A DNA stretch of 64,000 nt. Origin: Pseudodesulfovibrio profundus. GTDB taxonomy: Bacteria; Desulfobacterota; Desulfovibrionia; Desulfovibrionales; Desulfovibrionaceae. The position numbers and the translations under genes were made by a program. Shown piece after piece: positions 8,519 through 17,348 of this stretch. Positions within the stretch are counted from its first letter, which is position 1. Each line of letters starts with the position of its first letter. The notes below the pieces were generated by a model. The model saw only the letters and a program-made list of their open reading frames with translations. It was not told the origin of the DNA and searched no databases. Where the stretch lies: the NCBI RefSeq assembly GCF_900217235.1, contig NZ_LT907975.1, forward strand, positions 2,269,001-2,333,000, written 5' to 3'.

Positions 8519-8609
8519 CAAGGGTGACATGTGAGAGGTGTTTGTGTAGATTCTTCATAATTGATTGGAATTGCCACAGTTACCGGGATTTTTTCCCGGT
8601 GGGAAACAG

Positions 8610-10541
8610 ATGCCCCAAGACAAACCGAAATATAAACGGCCGTTTTTTACCAACCGTTCCATCTCGCGTGACCTGACCCTCAGTCTGGTAGTCATCGTGT
8701 TGTTGATTGCTACTGCCATGGGGGGCTACATCTACTGGCAGCAGACAGAAGAGATGTGGGCGAACGCAGAGGAAAAGGGTGAAGACACCATCACCAGTGT
8801 TGCGGAGATTCTGGCCGTTCCCATCTGGAACCTGGATTACGACAACGCCCGGCTGATCGGTTCCGTTTATACCCACAATGATGTGGTGCAGGGCATTCGC
8901 ATCTACGGCTCCCGCAATGAAGTCGTGTTCGCCCATGAGAAGTTCTCGGGGAATCAGGCTGATTTCAGCAAGGTGCGATCCATTGTTTTTGAAGGCCGTA
9001 CCATCGGTAGGGCGGAAATCGATTTCACTCTCGCCAAGGACAAGAAGCGACTCAACGAACAGATGTTTGTTTCGTCGATGATCATTGTCGTGGCTATCTC
9101 TGTTATCCTGGCCATCACCGGCCTTTTACTTCGTGTTTTTCTGAATAAACCGCTCCAGGTTCTCCAGCAGGGGATCGCCCGCGTCGCCAAGGGTGACTTC
9201 TCCTATGAATTCGGTGAAGTATACCATGCCGAGTTGTTGGAGATAGCCAAGCGATTCAGGCGCATGTCTGCTGAAATTGAAGCGCGTGAGAAAAAGCTTC
9301 AGGCCATGAACAAAACCCTGCAGGAAGCTGAGGAAAAATATCGCGGTATTTTCGAGAACGCCATCGAAGGCATATTCCAGGCCACGCCTGATGGCGTCTT
9401 GCGCCGTGCGAATCCGGCCATGGCACGCATCTTCGGTTATGATTCCCTCGATGAATTTCTGGCTAATGTCCGATCTCTTGGTTCGCGGGTCATGGTCAAT
9501 CCCGAATCCATGCAGGACTTTTACGAGCATGTGCGCGAGCAAGGGGAAGTGAAGCGGTTCGAGGCCGAGTATTACCGTCGTGACGGCAAGACGATCTGGG
9601 GTGCGCTCAATGCCCGGGCTATCTACAACGAGAATAAGGAACTTATTTTCATTGAGGGCATTCTTGAAGACATCACGGACCGCAAAAAGGCCGAGCATGA
9701 TCTTGCCGACTTGAACCGGCACCTTGAGCAGTTGGTCCGTGAACGGACAGAGGACCTCGTCAACAAGGCCCGTGAATTGGAAGACGCCAACCAGCGCTTG
9801 CGTGAACTGGATGAAATGAAGTCGGCATTCCTTTCGTCCGTGTCCCATGAATTGCGCACACCGCTTACCTCGATCCTTGGTTTTTCAAAGCTGCTGCACA
9901 AGGATTTCAAAAAGAACTTCATGCCCCTGGCCAAGAACGACGATCTTCTTGTCCGCAGGGGTAATCGTATCCGCGAGAACCTGACGATCATCAGCCACGA
10001 AGGGGAGCGACTGACGCGCCTTATCAATGATGTACTTGATCTCAACAAGATCGAATCCGGTCGGATGGGTTGGCGCGATGAGCCTATCAACATGGCCGAT
10101 ACCATTGAAATGGCTGTTCAGGCGGTCAAGGGCATGTTCTCCGGCAACTCTCATATTGATCTGATTACAGACGTGGACCATGATCTGCCGTTGATAGTTG
10201 CTGATCCGGATCGAATGCAACAGGTGCTTATCAACCTGCTGAACAATGCTTCCAAGTTCACGGACGAGGGCAGTGTTGTGGTTCGGGCCTTCCCCCGGTT
10301 CGGGCAGGTACGTGTGGAAGTCACGGATACGGGATCAGGTATTGCTACGGAAGATCAGGCACAGATATTCGAGAAGTTCCATCAGACTCGAAATGACACC
10401 ATGGAAGAAAAACCCAAGGGTACTGGTCTGGGGCTCACCATCTGTCGCGAAATCGTGGAACACTACGGTGGCAGGATCTGGGTCGAGTCTGAAATCGGCG
10501 TAGGGTCCACCTTCATCTTCACCATTCCCGCTACATCCTAA
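8610..10541 (+). CDS. Membrane sensor histidine kinase (HAMP-PAS-HisKA-HATPase)
   Basis: About 643 residues. TM1 lies at about 22-40, a periplasmic sensor region of about 110 residues follows, then TM2 at 154-174, HAMP, a coiled coil, PAS (EKYRGIFENAIEGIFQ onwards, about 242-365), a second coiled coil, HisKA with SVSHELRTPLTSILGFS (His413) and a complete HATPase: N-box NLLNNASKFT, G1 DTGSGI, G2 GTGLGL. It is a catalytically complete inner-membrane kinase with no receiver domain. The ATG at 8610 has GGTGGGA upstream and beats the in-frame TTG at 8565. It follows a solute-binding protein gene. No response regulator is adjacent, so the target is unknown. Confidence 0.9.
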   Translation: MPQDKPKYKRPFFTNRSISRDLTLSLVVIVLLIATAMGGYIYWQQTEEMWANAEEKGEDTITSVAEILAVPIWNLDYDNARLIGSVYTHNDVVQGIRIYGSRNEVVFAHEKFSGNQADFSKVRSIVFEGRTIGRAEIDFTLAKDKKRLNEQMFVSSMIIVVAISVILAITGLLLRVFLNKPLQVLQQGIARVAKGDFSYEFGEVYHAELLEIAKRFRRMSAEIEAREKKLQAMNKTLQEAEEKYRGIFENAIEGIFQATPDGVLRRANPAMARIFGYDSLDEFLANVRSLGSRVMVNPESMQDFYEHVREQGEVKRFEAEYYRRDGKTIWGALNARAIYNENKELIFIEGILEDITDRKKAEHDLADLNRHLEQLVRERTEDLVNKARELEDANQRLRELDEMKSAFLSSVSHELRTPLTSILGFSKLLHKDFKKNFMPLAKNDDLLVRRGNRIRENLTIISHEGERLTRLINDVLDLNKIESGRMGWRDEPINMADTIEMAVQAVKGMFSGNSHIDLITDVDHDLPLIVADPDRMQQVLINLLNNASKFTDEGSVVVRAFPRFGQVRVEVTDTGSGIATEDQAQIFEKFHQTRNDTMEEKPKGTGLGLTICREIVEHYGGRIWVESEIGVGSTFIFTIPATS

Positions 10542-10563
10542 TCGCAAGTCTCCGCTTCTTTCT

Positions 10564-10596
10564 CCCTTTTCAGACACCATCTGAAAAGGGTTTCTC
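10564..10596 (+). terminator. Terminator after the sensor kinase
   Basis: Arms CCCTTTTCAG (10564-10573) and CTGAAAAGGG (10581-10590) with TTTCT after. Moderate T-run. Confidence 0.65.
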
Positions 10597-11171
10597 GCAT
10601 TGTTTTTCCATGGTTGCCCGAAGGAGACTCTGTCAGCGCCGAAGAGCTTCTGGTTTCCCCGTAAAGAACACTTATCCCATTTACTGTGGGGTCCACCCCA
10701 TTACCTAATGTAAAAAGTACCGACACCTTCAGGAAGTGAGACAGCCTGTGCAATCCACGCCAATTGCTCCCTCCTGTTCTCCGTAAAAATGATACGCATC
10801 CCTTTTGGGGCTGATTTCGCTTTTCCTTTTCGTTTGGGACATCTGTTGTAGCTTATTCATGAATAAATCGAATTATCACAGCGTTTATCGAAGTGCTGTA
10901 TGATGTTTTTGCAGTATGTTTCGAGCTATATTGTTTTGGCAGTAATGCGGAATGTAAAAAAAGTTGAAATAGTGTGCAAAAAGTGTCGAAATATCAGTCA
11001 GAAATAGTCCACTTTGATAGAAAATGAGAATGTTGATTTTTTAATTTATTCAATAAATACAGTGATTAAATGTGTTGTGCATTGATTTTGCATTCATAAA
11101 GATTACCATTGACAAGGTGCCTCAGTCTCATTACGTGGGACGCTACAAAAATAACAGGAGTCGAAACTCAT
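10597..11171. other. Gene-free stretch, AT-rich in its right half
   Basis: About 575 bp without a convincing gene. The left part (about 10600-10780) is GC-moderate with several short self-complementary pieces (GTGGGGTCCACCCCAT near 10686) and could hold a structured RNA, but matches no RNA family I know. From 10850 to 11110 the DNA becomes clearly AT-rich, with A/T runs and several potential -10 boxes, as in a promoter or a silenced segment before the 3D-domain gene. Short reading frames here lack ribosome sites. Confidence 0.4.
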
Positions 11172-11666
11172 ATGAGGATATTGTTAAACTACACGCTCAC
11201 GCCGGTACTCTGTGCTGCTTTGGCTGTCATGGCCGTGGTCGTTGTGGTGAAGCAGCAAGAGATTGAAGGTCTCGAACATAAGCTTGAGCTTGCCGAACAG
11301 ACGGCCGAGGCTCGAAAGCTCATGGTGGAGGAAACCCGCCTGCTGCAAAAGGCTGTGTCATCTCCACCGGTCAAGACGGTCACCGTCACTGCATATAACC
11401 CCACTACGGATCAGACCGATTCGGACCCGTTGATCGCGGCGTCCATGCGCAAGGTGCGCCTCGGTACCATCGCCGTTTCCCGTGATCTCTTTGATCAGGG
11501 TTGGGTATTCGGGCGCAAGGTGCGCATCGAAGGCCTCGGCATATTCGAAATCAACGACCTGATGAACAAGCGATTCACTCGCCGCATCGATATATTCATG
11601 TGGGATGAGAATCAGGCGCGGCAGTTTGGCAAGAAGAACGTCAAGGTCGCACTGCTTGAGATTTGA
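11172..11666 (+). CDS. 3D-domain (RlpA-like double-psi barrel) membrane-anchored protein
   Basis: About 164 residues: an N-terminal membrane anchor (LLNYTLTPVLCAALAVMAVV), a short coiled coil (residues 27-60), and a C-terminal 3D domain starting at VTVTAYNPTTDQTDSDP, with RLGTIAVSRDLF, GWVFGRKVRIEGLG and ending in RRIDIFMW. The three aspartates that name the domain correspond to residues in DQTDSD, INDLM and RIDIF. Related domains occur in lytic transglycosylases and RlpA, so a cell-wall role in the periplasm is likely. ATG 11172 is chosen because the hydrophobic anchor follows and AGGAG lies 11 bases upstream. Confidence 0.75.
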   Translation: MRILLNYTLTPVLCAALAVMAVVVVVKQQEIEGLEHKLELAEQTAEARKLMVEETRLLQKAVSSPPVKTVTVTAYNPTTDQTDSDPLIAASMRKVRLGTIAVSRDLFDQGWVFGRKVRIEGLGIFEINDLMNKRFTRRIDIFMWDENQARQFGKKNVKVALLEI

Positions 11667-11684
11667 TCAGACACGATGAATAAG

Positions 11685-11720
11685 AAAAAAGGCGCGCCCG
11701 AACGGGGCGCGCCTTTTTTT
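11685..11720. terminator. Bidirectional terminator
   Basis: Arms GGCGCGCCC (11691-11699) and GGGCGCGCC (11705-11713) between an A-run and a T-run. It serves the 3D-domain gene and the convergent nitroreductase gene. Confidence 0.9.
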
Positions 11721-11726
11721 GTGTTC

Positions 11727-12530
11727 TTAATCCAGCCACTCGATATGAGCGTCGCGTCTTGTTGGTATTCGCTGGTAGCGAAATTTGGGATATCCCAGCA
11801 TCAACGCGGCATGGACACCATGTCCCTCTGGGATGTTGAGGCGTTCGCGCAGGGCGTGACAGCCTTCAGCGGCTTCCATCAGAAAGCCGGCCCAGCACGC
11901 ACCGATGCCGCGGGCATGGGCAGCCAGCTCCAGATAGGCAGCGGCCAGTGAGCAGTCTTCGGCAGGATGGAATCCATCTTCCGAAGCATGGGCTATGGCC
12001 ACATGCGGGGCGCCATGCAGGATTTTGTCGATGCCTTTTTTCCAGTTCTTGATGACGCCGGGGAAGACGTTGTTGATGGCCATGTAGTGAACGGTATGTT
12101 CCACCAGTTCCTGCGTTACCTGCGGGGTGCGGGTCACGATCCATCGGGCGGGCTGGCCGTTTTTTGCGCTGGGGGCAAAGGTGGACAGGCGCACCAACTC
12201 CTCGATCTCTTCTTCAGGAATGGTCTTATCCTTGAAGGATCGAATGGAGCGGCGGCTCTTGAGAAACTGATACGCTTCCTCACGGCTGATCCGCAGGTCG
12301 CGTGTCAGATCGCCACAGTCCTCCGGTGCCAGGCGCTGTGCCACAGGCAGTTCCGGCAGGGTCACAGCCTCCACAGGGCAAACGGCCACACAGTGCCCAC
12401 AGGCTATGCAGGTCTTCTTGGCTGCCAGCCTGAGCTTGGGGAACCCTTCCTTGTCCTCTACTATCAACTGATACGGGCATTCGGCAAAACATGCCCCGCA
12501 CCGTTTGCATTTTTCCTTGTCTGCAAACAC
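11727..12530 (-). CDS. Ferredoxin-nitroreductase fusion protein
   Basis: A 267-residue cytoplasmic flavoprotein. The N-terminus holds two [4Fe-4S] clusters: CKRCGACFAECP (about residues 8-19) and CIACGHCVAVCP (about 41-52). From about residue 85 the nitroreductase fold begins (FLKSRRSIRSFKDK, the usual FMN-phosphate Arg motif), with STFAPSAKNGQPARW and GIGACWAGF later. Electrons probably pass from a low-potential donor through the clusters to FMN. Such fusions are common in strict anaerobes. The substrate is unknown. It ends at a shared terminator and has no obvious operon partner. Confidence 0.9.
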   Translation of the reverse strand: MFADKEKCKRCGACFAECPYQLIVEDKEGFPKLRLAAKKTCIACGHCVAVCPVEAVTLPELPVAQRLAPEDCGDLTRDLRISREEAYQFLKSRRSIRSFKDKTIPEEEIEELVRLSTFAPSAKNGQPARWIVTRTPQVTQELVEHTVHYMAINNVFPGVIKNWKKGIDKILHGAPHVAIAHASEDGFHPAEDCSLAAAYLELAAHARGIGACWAGFLMEAAEGCHALRERLNIPEGHGVHAALMLGYPKFRYQRIPTRRDAHIEWLD

Positions 12531-12623
12531 GGCTTGCCTCTTGGGTTGCGTTCTATGATGTAATCGCTGATCAGGCGATGGTCGGCCACACCGGATTCCC
12601 GGGCGGCAGCATTGTCTGTCAGC

Positions 12624-13181
12624 TTATAACTTGCTGCAAATAGTGGGAATGGCGGCTTCGGTTATGCCGCGAAGCGTTTCTTCCAGAATGTCGCTGCGGT
12701 CACCATATCCGGGGACAACGACATCTTCCACCTGGCTGGAAAACTTCTCCGAATGAACAATCTTGCCCTCTTTGGTCAGGATGACCTTGACCGTCACCTT
12801 GCCTTCATAGGTCGTGGTGCCCGTCTGGTTGAGTGCCAATTCGAGAAGCTCGCCACTGACAACGGTTTCATTGCCGGAGGGAAGAGTGGAAGTGCGGTAG
12901 CTCACGTCACAGCCCGAGGCTTTGAGCTCGTCGAAAAATGCCCAGGATACCCAGTCGGCTTCATCGGAAAGAGATTGCAGGGCTTCCCCTGATTTATCCG
13001 TTCCAAGGCGGGTTATGCCCCGTTTGTCCTCAAACTGATGGATGACGGCTTTACCGGGGCATGGGCCGGATGACGGGCCGAGTTTGTAGGTCAGTTTGAC
13101 ACCGCTGCCGGAAGCACATCCGGCGACTATGGAGAGCGCGGTCAGTACCGCGAAGAGAGCAATGGTTTTCATGTGGCGCAT
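12624..13181 (-). CDS. Putative lipoprotein
   Basis: 185 residues. The signal MKTIALFAVLTALSIVAGC ends at a lipobox cysteine (IVAGC). The mature part has small-barrel-like alternation (YKLGPSSGPCPGKAVIHQFEDKRG, LGTDKSG, WVSWAFFDELKASG) and a C-terminal ITEAAIPTICSKL helix, reminiscent of YajG-like or LPS-assembly-associated lipoproteins, but the match is weak. GGAG lies 6 bases before the ATG at 13181. It follows another lipoprotein gene by 11 bp and both are probably one transcript. Function unknown. Confidence 0.75.
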   Translation of the reverse strand: MRHMKTIALFAVLTALSIVAGCASGSGVKLTYKLGPSSGPCPGKAVIHQFEDKRGITRLGTDKSGEALQSLSDEADWVSWAFFDELKASGCDVSYRTSTLPSGNETVVSGELLELALNQTGTTTYEGKVTVKVILTKEGKIVHSEKFSSQVEDVVVPGYGDRSDILEETLRGITEAAIPTICSKL

Positions 13182-13192
13182 GGCATACTCCG

Positions 13193-13648
13193 TTATATCT
13201 GATCACCCTGGGGTGCCGGGGGATCGTCGTTGAGGCGTTTGTCCAATTCTTTTTCCATTTTGTCCAACAGCTTTTGCGTGAGATCCATAAGACGATCAAG
13301 GTTTTTATCGACAAATGTCTTTGCCTTGTCGTTCAGGCTCTCTTCGGAGCTTTCAGGAGTGGGTGTACTTTCTGGCGTATCCGCACTGTCCCTGTTCGCA
13401 TCAAAAGCCTTGGCGCGCTCTGATTCCATTTCGACAATTTCACGAATGGTTTCCAGGCTGAGCTTGATAGAGGCCAACTCCTCTTTCATGACAGTTTCGC
13501 TTTCCTTCAGCGATTGCTTGAGTGCGAGAACCTCATTCTCAAGGGCCGCAAGCCGTTCCTTGTCTCCGTCCGAAGTAGAATCAAAAGAACACCCTGTTGC
13601 GAAAAGCAATCCTGCAATGAGCAGTATTATGACATTGTTCTTCATCAT
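13193..13648 (-). CDS. Coiled-coil lipoprotein
   Basis: About 151 residues. The signal MKNNVIILLIAGLLFATGCS ends in a lipobox. Residues 30-80 form a heptad-rich coiled coil (ERLAALENEVLALKQSLKES and on), then a Ser/Thr/Pro/Glu linker, then a second charged helix (DRLMDLTQKLLDKMEKELDK). The architecture recalls Lpp- or TolA-like periplasmic spacers, but no family is recognised. The start is set by the signal peptide; the reading frame is open to 14080, yet upstream residues look non-coding and overlap the divergent gene. First of a two-lipoprotein unit. Confidence 0.7.
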   Translation of the reverse strand: MMKNNVIILLIAGLLFATGCSFDSTSDGDKERLAALENEVLALKQSLKESETVMKEELASIKLSLETIREIVEMESERAKAFDANRDSADTPESTPTPESSEESLNDKAKTFVDKNLDRLMDLTQKLLDKMEKELDKRLNDDPPAPQGDQI

Positions 13649-13780
13649 GCAGTGGTAATAGCACACGGCGTGGGGCGCTGACAATCGGCCAAGGCGAATC
13701 TTGATTTTCGAGGCCAAGTCCGTACAATACGCCATGCTGCAAAAGGAGCGGCAATCAGAGAAAAGGATGAACGACAGAAC

Positions 13781-14260
13781 ATGAAAAAAGTGTATGGTAT
13801 TATAGTATTGATGGTGTTGCTTTCGATCTCGGGCGTTGCGACCGCCGGAGACTATGTGTCGGTGCCGCCTCCGAGCAGCTTCAGGGGAATGGCCTGGGGA
13901 ACATCCCTTGCCGATTTGCCCGGCATGTTGCCGGTACAGGAGTCCGGCTTCAAAAACACCTATTTCCGAACAGATGAACGGATGACCTTCGGCGATGCAA
14001 CGATTCGCTCTGTTGCCTATTACTTTCGCGAGGGCAGGCTGTATCGGGTCGGGGTCGCCTTTTCCGGGCGGGCCAACCATTTCCTGATCAAGGAACGCCT
14101 CATCTCCATGTACGGGCGAGGCCGTGGGGTCGGCCTACGCTACGGCTGGATGTGGCCGAACTTTTCTGTCGAAATCAATTATGACGACGAGGCCGATTCC
14201 GGCGGTCTGTTTTACACCTATGAGGGAGCCTGGGAGCAGGCGGAAGGGAGCGGATCGTGA
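13781..14260 (+). CDS. Secreted protein of unknown function
   Basis: 159 residues with a cleavable signal (MKKVYGIIVLMVLLSISGVA, cleavage near TAG). The mature part contains SSFRGMAWGTSLADLPGM, a pattern like the FRGIxWG motif that opens several small periplasmic DUF proteins, and a beta-rich remainder with YYFREGRLYRVGVAFSG. No catalytic motif is visible. Its last codons overlap the start of the GGDEF gene by 4 bp, so the two are translationally coupled and this protein may sense something for, or report to, that membrane protein. That link is inference. Confidence 0.75.
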   Translation: MKKVYGIIVLMVLLSISGVATAGDYVSVPPPSSFRGMAWGTSLADLPGMLPVQESGFKNTYFRTDERMTFGDATIRSVAYYFREGRLYRVGVAFSGRANHFLIKERLISMYGRGRGVGLRYGWMWPNFSVEINYDDEADSGGLFYTYEGAWEQAEGSGS

Positions 14261-15033
14261 AGCACGATATTCAGTCGGTTCATTCACTCAAGAAGCGGTA
14301 CACGCTGTATTATGTGTTCAGTCTTGTTGTTCTCGGTCTGCTTTTCTGCGCCAACTTCGGCATCATTTATACGTTGGTCGTGACACCGCCGGACGAGCCT
14401 GCCACGGTCATGAAGTATGTCTACCTGATCATGATCGCGGGTTTCATCCTGCTGGTGGCGCAGGGGCTGCTCGTTTTTACCCGTTTTCTGTCACTTCTGG
14501 GCAATGAAGCTGAAACCATCCGTTCGCTGAATGATGAACTGGAACAGCATTCGGTCCTGGACAGTCTGACCAAGGTGTTCAACCGACACAAGTTTGAGAG
14601 TGTCGCCAATCGTGAGATGCAGAACGTCCGTCGCTACAATAGTCCGTTGACTGGAATCATGTTTGATGTGGATGGATTCAAGGGGATCAACGAGGAGTAT
14701 GGATACGGAACCGGCGACCGTCTTCTGGCGAATATGGCCCAGTACATCAAGGGCAAGCTCCGTAACTCGGACTATATATTTCGCTGGCGTGGCGGGAAGT
14801 TCATCATCCTTGCTCCGCACACCGATGCAGAGAAGGCGGTCATGCTCGCAGAAAAACTGCGCCAGATGATCGGACACAAGCTCTTTGGCGGAAAGATCCG
14901 CATGACGTTGTCTCTGGGGGTGGTGCAAGCCACTCAGGAGGATACGCTCGAAACCTTTCTGCAGCGGATCCAGTCTGCATTGACCGCTGCCAAAAGCAAG
15001 GGAAAGAACCGCGTGGTCCTTGGTGAGCGGTAG
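14257..15033 (+). CDS. Membrane GGDEF-domain protein with degenerate active site
   Basis: 258 residues: two membrane segments (about 22-44 and 54-76) with almost no periplasmic loop, a short coiled coil, then a GGDEF domain from DSLTKVFNRHKFESVANREM to the C-terminus. The signature GG(D/E)EF reads RGGKF (178-182), so the residues that bind metal and GTP are lost and cyclase activity is unlikely. The inhibitory I-site RxxD is intact as RNSD (169-172), five residues before, as in canonical enzymes. It could therefore be a c-di-GMP receptor. It overlaps the upstream secreted-protein gene by 4 bp. Confidence 0.85.
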   Translation: MKHDIQSVHSLKKRYTLYYVFSLVVLGLLFCANFGIIYTLVVTPPDEPATVMKYVYLIMIAGFILLVAQGLLVFTRFLSLLGNEAETIRSLNDELEQHSVLDSLTKVFNRHKFESVANREMQNVRRYNSPLTGIMFDVDGFKGINEEYGYGTGDRLLANMAQYIKGKLRNSDYIFRWRGGKFIILAPHTDAEKAVMLAEKLRQMIGHKLFGGKIRMTLSLGVVQATQEDTLETFLQRIQSALTAAKSKGKNRVVLGER

Positions 15034-15060
15034 TTCGTCAGGAGCAGAGCGTTTTCAATG

Positions 15061-15096
15061 AAAAGCCGAGCTGGAAATACATCCAGCCCGGCTTTT
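15061..15096. terminator. Terminator between convergent genes
   Basis: Arms AAAAGCCGAGCTGG and CCAGCCCGGCTTTT with one mismatch. It serves the GGDEF gene and the FlgM-like gene; T-runs are short. Confidence 0.7.
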
Positions 15097-15117
15097 CGTT
15101 CGGAGAAATGTTGCGGC

Positions 15118-15345
15118 TTACAGCATGGGGTCCATGGCCGAGGTGAGCAGTCTGGCGATGTCGTGAACATCGGCCTGATACTCTCCTGATTTGACCTCCT
15201 GCTTGAGCCGGGCGATCTTCCGTGCTCTCTCTTCGGCCTCGGACCTGCCGGTCCTGTCCGATTGAGTCGCATCGAACTCGTTGAAAACGCGCTCGGTCTC
15301 AATATTGGTGGCATCACGGATGCCACTTTCATCATAACCCTTCAT
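15118..15345 (-). CDS. FlgM-like anti-sigma-28 factor
   Basis: 75 residues, hydrophilic and probably disordered in the first half. The C-terminal half KIARLKQEVKSGEYQADVHD plus IARLL resembles the FlgM sigma28-binding region, whose usual pattern is (R)VxxIKxxIxxGxYxVDxxxIAxxLL. FlgM holds FliA inactive until the hook is complete and FlgM is exported. Length is somewhat below typical (about 90-100). No flagellar neighbour is immediately adjacent, though flgE and motAB are in the window. The similarity is clear by eye but short. Confidence 0.55.
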   Translation of the reverse strand: MKGYDESGIRDATNIETERVFNEFDATQSDRTGRSEAEERARKIARLKQEVKSGEYQADVHDIARLLTSAMDPML

Positions 15346-15687
15346 TAACCCCTCCCTGGGCTATTGAAGTCAGGGGAAGGATCTCCCAATCCTTCCCTAT
15401 TCTCCCTTCCCGTTACGGCAGCCTCGACACACATCCTGTGCGTCTCTTCTTCCGCAACCTGCGGATGCCCTTGCCGTGGCCTGGTGCATCCGCTGCAGTT
15501 GATTCTCTTATCGGACAGAAAGCCGGGAATACTTAGGGTGTATTTCCGAAAAAACAATATTTAAATAAAGACATACAATTACAGCGTGTTGGTGTTTGCA
15601 TGCGGTTTGCCTCCTGGTATGCCGAGAATCAGGGCTGGCCAAACGATAGCGATGACAAAGGGCGGCGATTCGGGGTATAGGCTTGCC
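15346..15687. other. Intergenic region between flgM-like and glycosyltransferase genes
   Basis: About 340 bp, divergent promoters expected. It holds one hairpin, GGGAAGGA (15375-15382) and TCCTTCCC with a short loop, and an AT-rich tract near 15550-15580 that may be promoter DNA. No small gene with a convincing ribosome site is seen. Confidence 0.35.
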
Positions 15688-17346
15688 ATGACCGTCATAC
15701 GCAAACTCTGTTTCATCGATCCCAAGCCTCAGTTGGTCGCTGCTGCCGAAGAGGCCGGATACGAATTGTTGCTGTTGCGAACAGGCAAGCAGCCCTTTTT
15801 CGATCTGGCCGCCGCTCTCGATGAGCACGGGTTCGAGCCGGAGCTCGTCATGCAGACCGAAACGTTGGCTGATCGGACCATCGTCACCGGGCTCGACACA
15901 GTGGATTGCCCAACGATGTTCTGGGCCATGGATCCTCACCTGAATGCCTATTGGCATAGCGCCTATGCACGACTGTTTGATGTGACCTGCTCGACCCAGC
16001 GGCACTGGATACCGCGTATCAAGCGGCAAGGCGCCACGGATGTTCGCTGGCTGCCTATCTTCGGCAGGGCCGAACCATGGAAACCCATGGCTGAGCGACA
16101 GCTGGACATGGCGTTTGTCGGTCGCATCACTCCCCAGCGACCGGCGCGACAGTGGATGGTGAAATTCCTCCGTGAAAAGGCGCAAGGGCATACCTTGTCC
16201 ATTGAAGACAATCTTACGTATACCAAGATGATGGAATTGTATGGAGATTCACGAATCATTCCCAACGAATCCATTTTCGGCGAAGTGAACTTCCGTCTTT
16301 TTGAAGCGGCTTCCTGCGGTTGTCTGGTCATGAGTCAGGACCTTGGCGAAGAGCAGGAGGCGCTGTTTGAGCCGGGACGGGAGTTTGATACCTATGCGGA
16401 TGTGGTTGAATTGGATCACAAGCTTTCCTGGTATCTGGATAATCCGCGTCTGGTGCAGGCCATGGGCATGGCTGCCCGTGAGCGGGTACTGTCGGAACAC
16501 CTACCGGAGCATCGGCTTGCACGGTTGGTGTCGATCGCTTCGGAAGCAACCAGATGCCGTGTTACCGGAGTTGAAGTCAGCAAATGGGAAACACTCACGG
16601 CTGTCGCCATGTGGGAAGCTGGACTGCTCGTTCAACCCGTCAAAACGATCCTCGCCAGACTGGCTGATTTGGATCAGGACGGTGATATTGTCGCCGCATT
16701 GTTGCGCGTACAAAGTGGCGCCAAGTTGAACAAGGCCATGAGTGACAATCTCAAGGTCATTCTTACCAATAATATCTGTTGTGATGTGTTGGACGTCAAT
16801 CTGGCCGGTTCCATGGCTGCATTGCGGCTGGATGAATGGGATTGGGCCAAGTCGTTCTGGTACAGGCATTTGCGTAGTGGCCCGGAGCGACGGCTGGCAC
16901 CTCCTACAGACAAATTTTCCCTCCTGACCCTGTGGGCAAAGGAGCTGAAACGGGCGGATCGAGTGGTGCGGGCCGGATTCTCATTCAATGTGGAGCACCA
17001 CCTGCCCATGAGCGCCACAGATTGTCTGATGACAATCCTTAGTGAAGAACCGGAACACCTTCCTACTCTTCGTCTGCTGGATACGATGTTACGCCCTATC
17101 ATGGGTCTTGAGCAGGCCCGTGTAGGGTTTCTTTCCATCCTTACGCTGTTCGAGCGGACTGATTGGCGGCTGGCTCTTGAAATAGCCCTTGCCAACCTGC
17201 GCTCCTATCGTCTGGAATCAGGGCTTGAGGAGTTGGAGCTTGCCCAATCCATGGCCCGGGAGCAGGGACAGGAGTCTCTGTTCAGGAAAGCCCTTGCAAC
17301 AAGGGACAGGGCCGGGTTGCTGTCACGTCATCTGGCAAAGGGATAA
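15688..17346 (+). CDS. CgeB-like glycosyltransferase
   Basis: About 552 residues. The first 320 residues fit the CgeB/glycosyl transferase group-1-like fold: an N-terminal domain with FWAMDPHLNAYWHSAYARLFD, a second Rossmann domain with MAFVGRITPQRPARQWMVKFL, and the nucleotide-sugar motif FGEVNFRLFEAASCGCLVMS. The last 230 residues are helical and of unknown type. Proteins of this kind sit near flagellar genes in desulfovibrios and may glycosylate surface proteins; that role is inferred. The start at 15688 matches the family's beginning; upstream in-frame codons (from 15586) lack family-like residues and a ribosome site. Confidence 0.75.
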   Translation: MTVIRKLCFIDPKPQLVAAAEEAGYELLLLRTGKQPFFDLAAALDEHGFEPELVMQTETLADRTIVTGLDTVDCPTMFWAMDPHLNAYWHSAYARLFDVTCSTQRHWIPRIKRQGATDVRWLPIFGRAEPWKPMAERQLDMAFVGRITPQRPARQWMVKFLREKAQGHTLSIEDNLTYTKMMELYGDSRIIPNESIFGEVNFRLFEAASCGCLVMSQDLGEEQEALFEPGREFDTYADVVELDHKLSWYLDNPRLVQAMGMAARERVLSEHLPEHRLARLVSIASEATRCRVTGVEVSKWETLTAVAMWEAGLLVQPVKTILARLADLDQDGDIVAALLRVQSGAKLNKAMSDNLKVILTNNICCDVLDVNLAGSMAALRLDEWDWAKSFWYRHLRSGPERRLAPPTDKFSLLTLWAKELKRADRVVRAGFSFNVEHHLPMSATDCLMTILSEEPEHLPTLRLLDTMLRPIMGLEQARVGFLSILTLFERTDWRLALEIALANLRSYRLESGLEELELAQSMAREQGQESLFRKALATRDRAGLLSRHLAKG

Positions 17347-17348
17347 GA

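Noticed and set aside
10538-10753. Minus-strand 71-residue frame
   Set aside because: No ribosome site, overlaps a terminator and shows no protein-like features.
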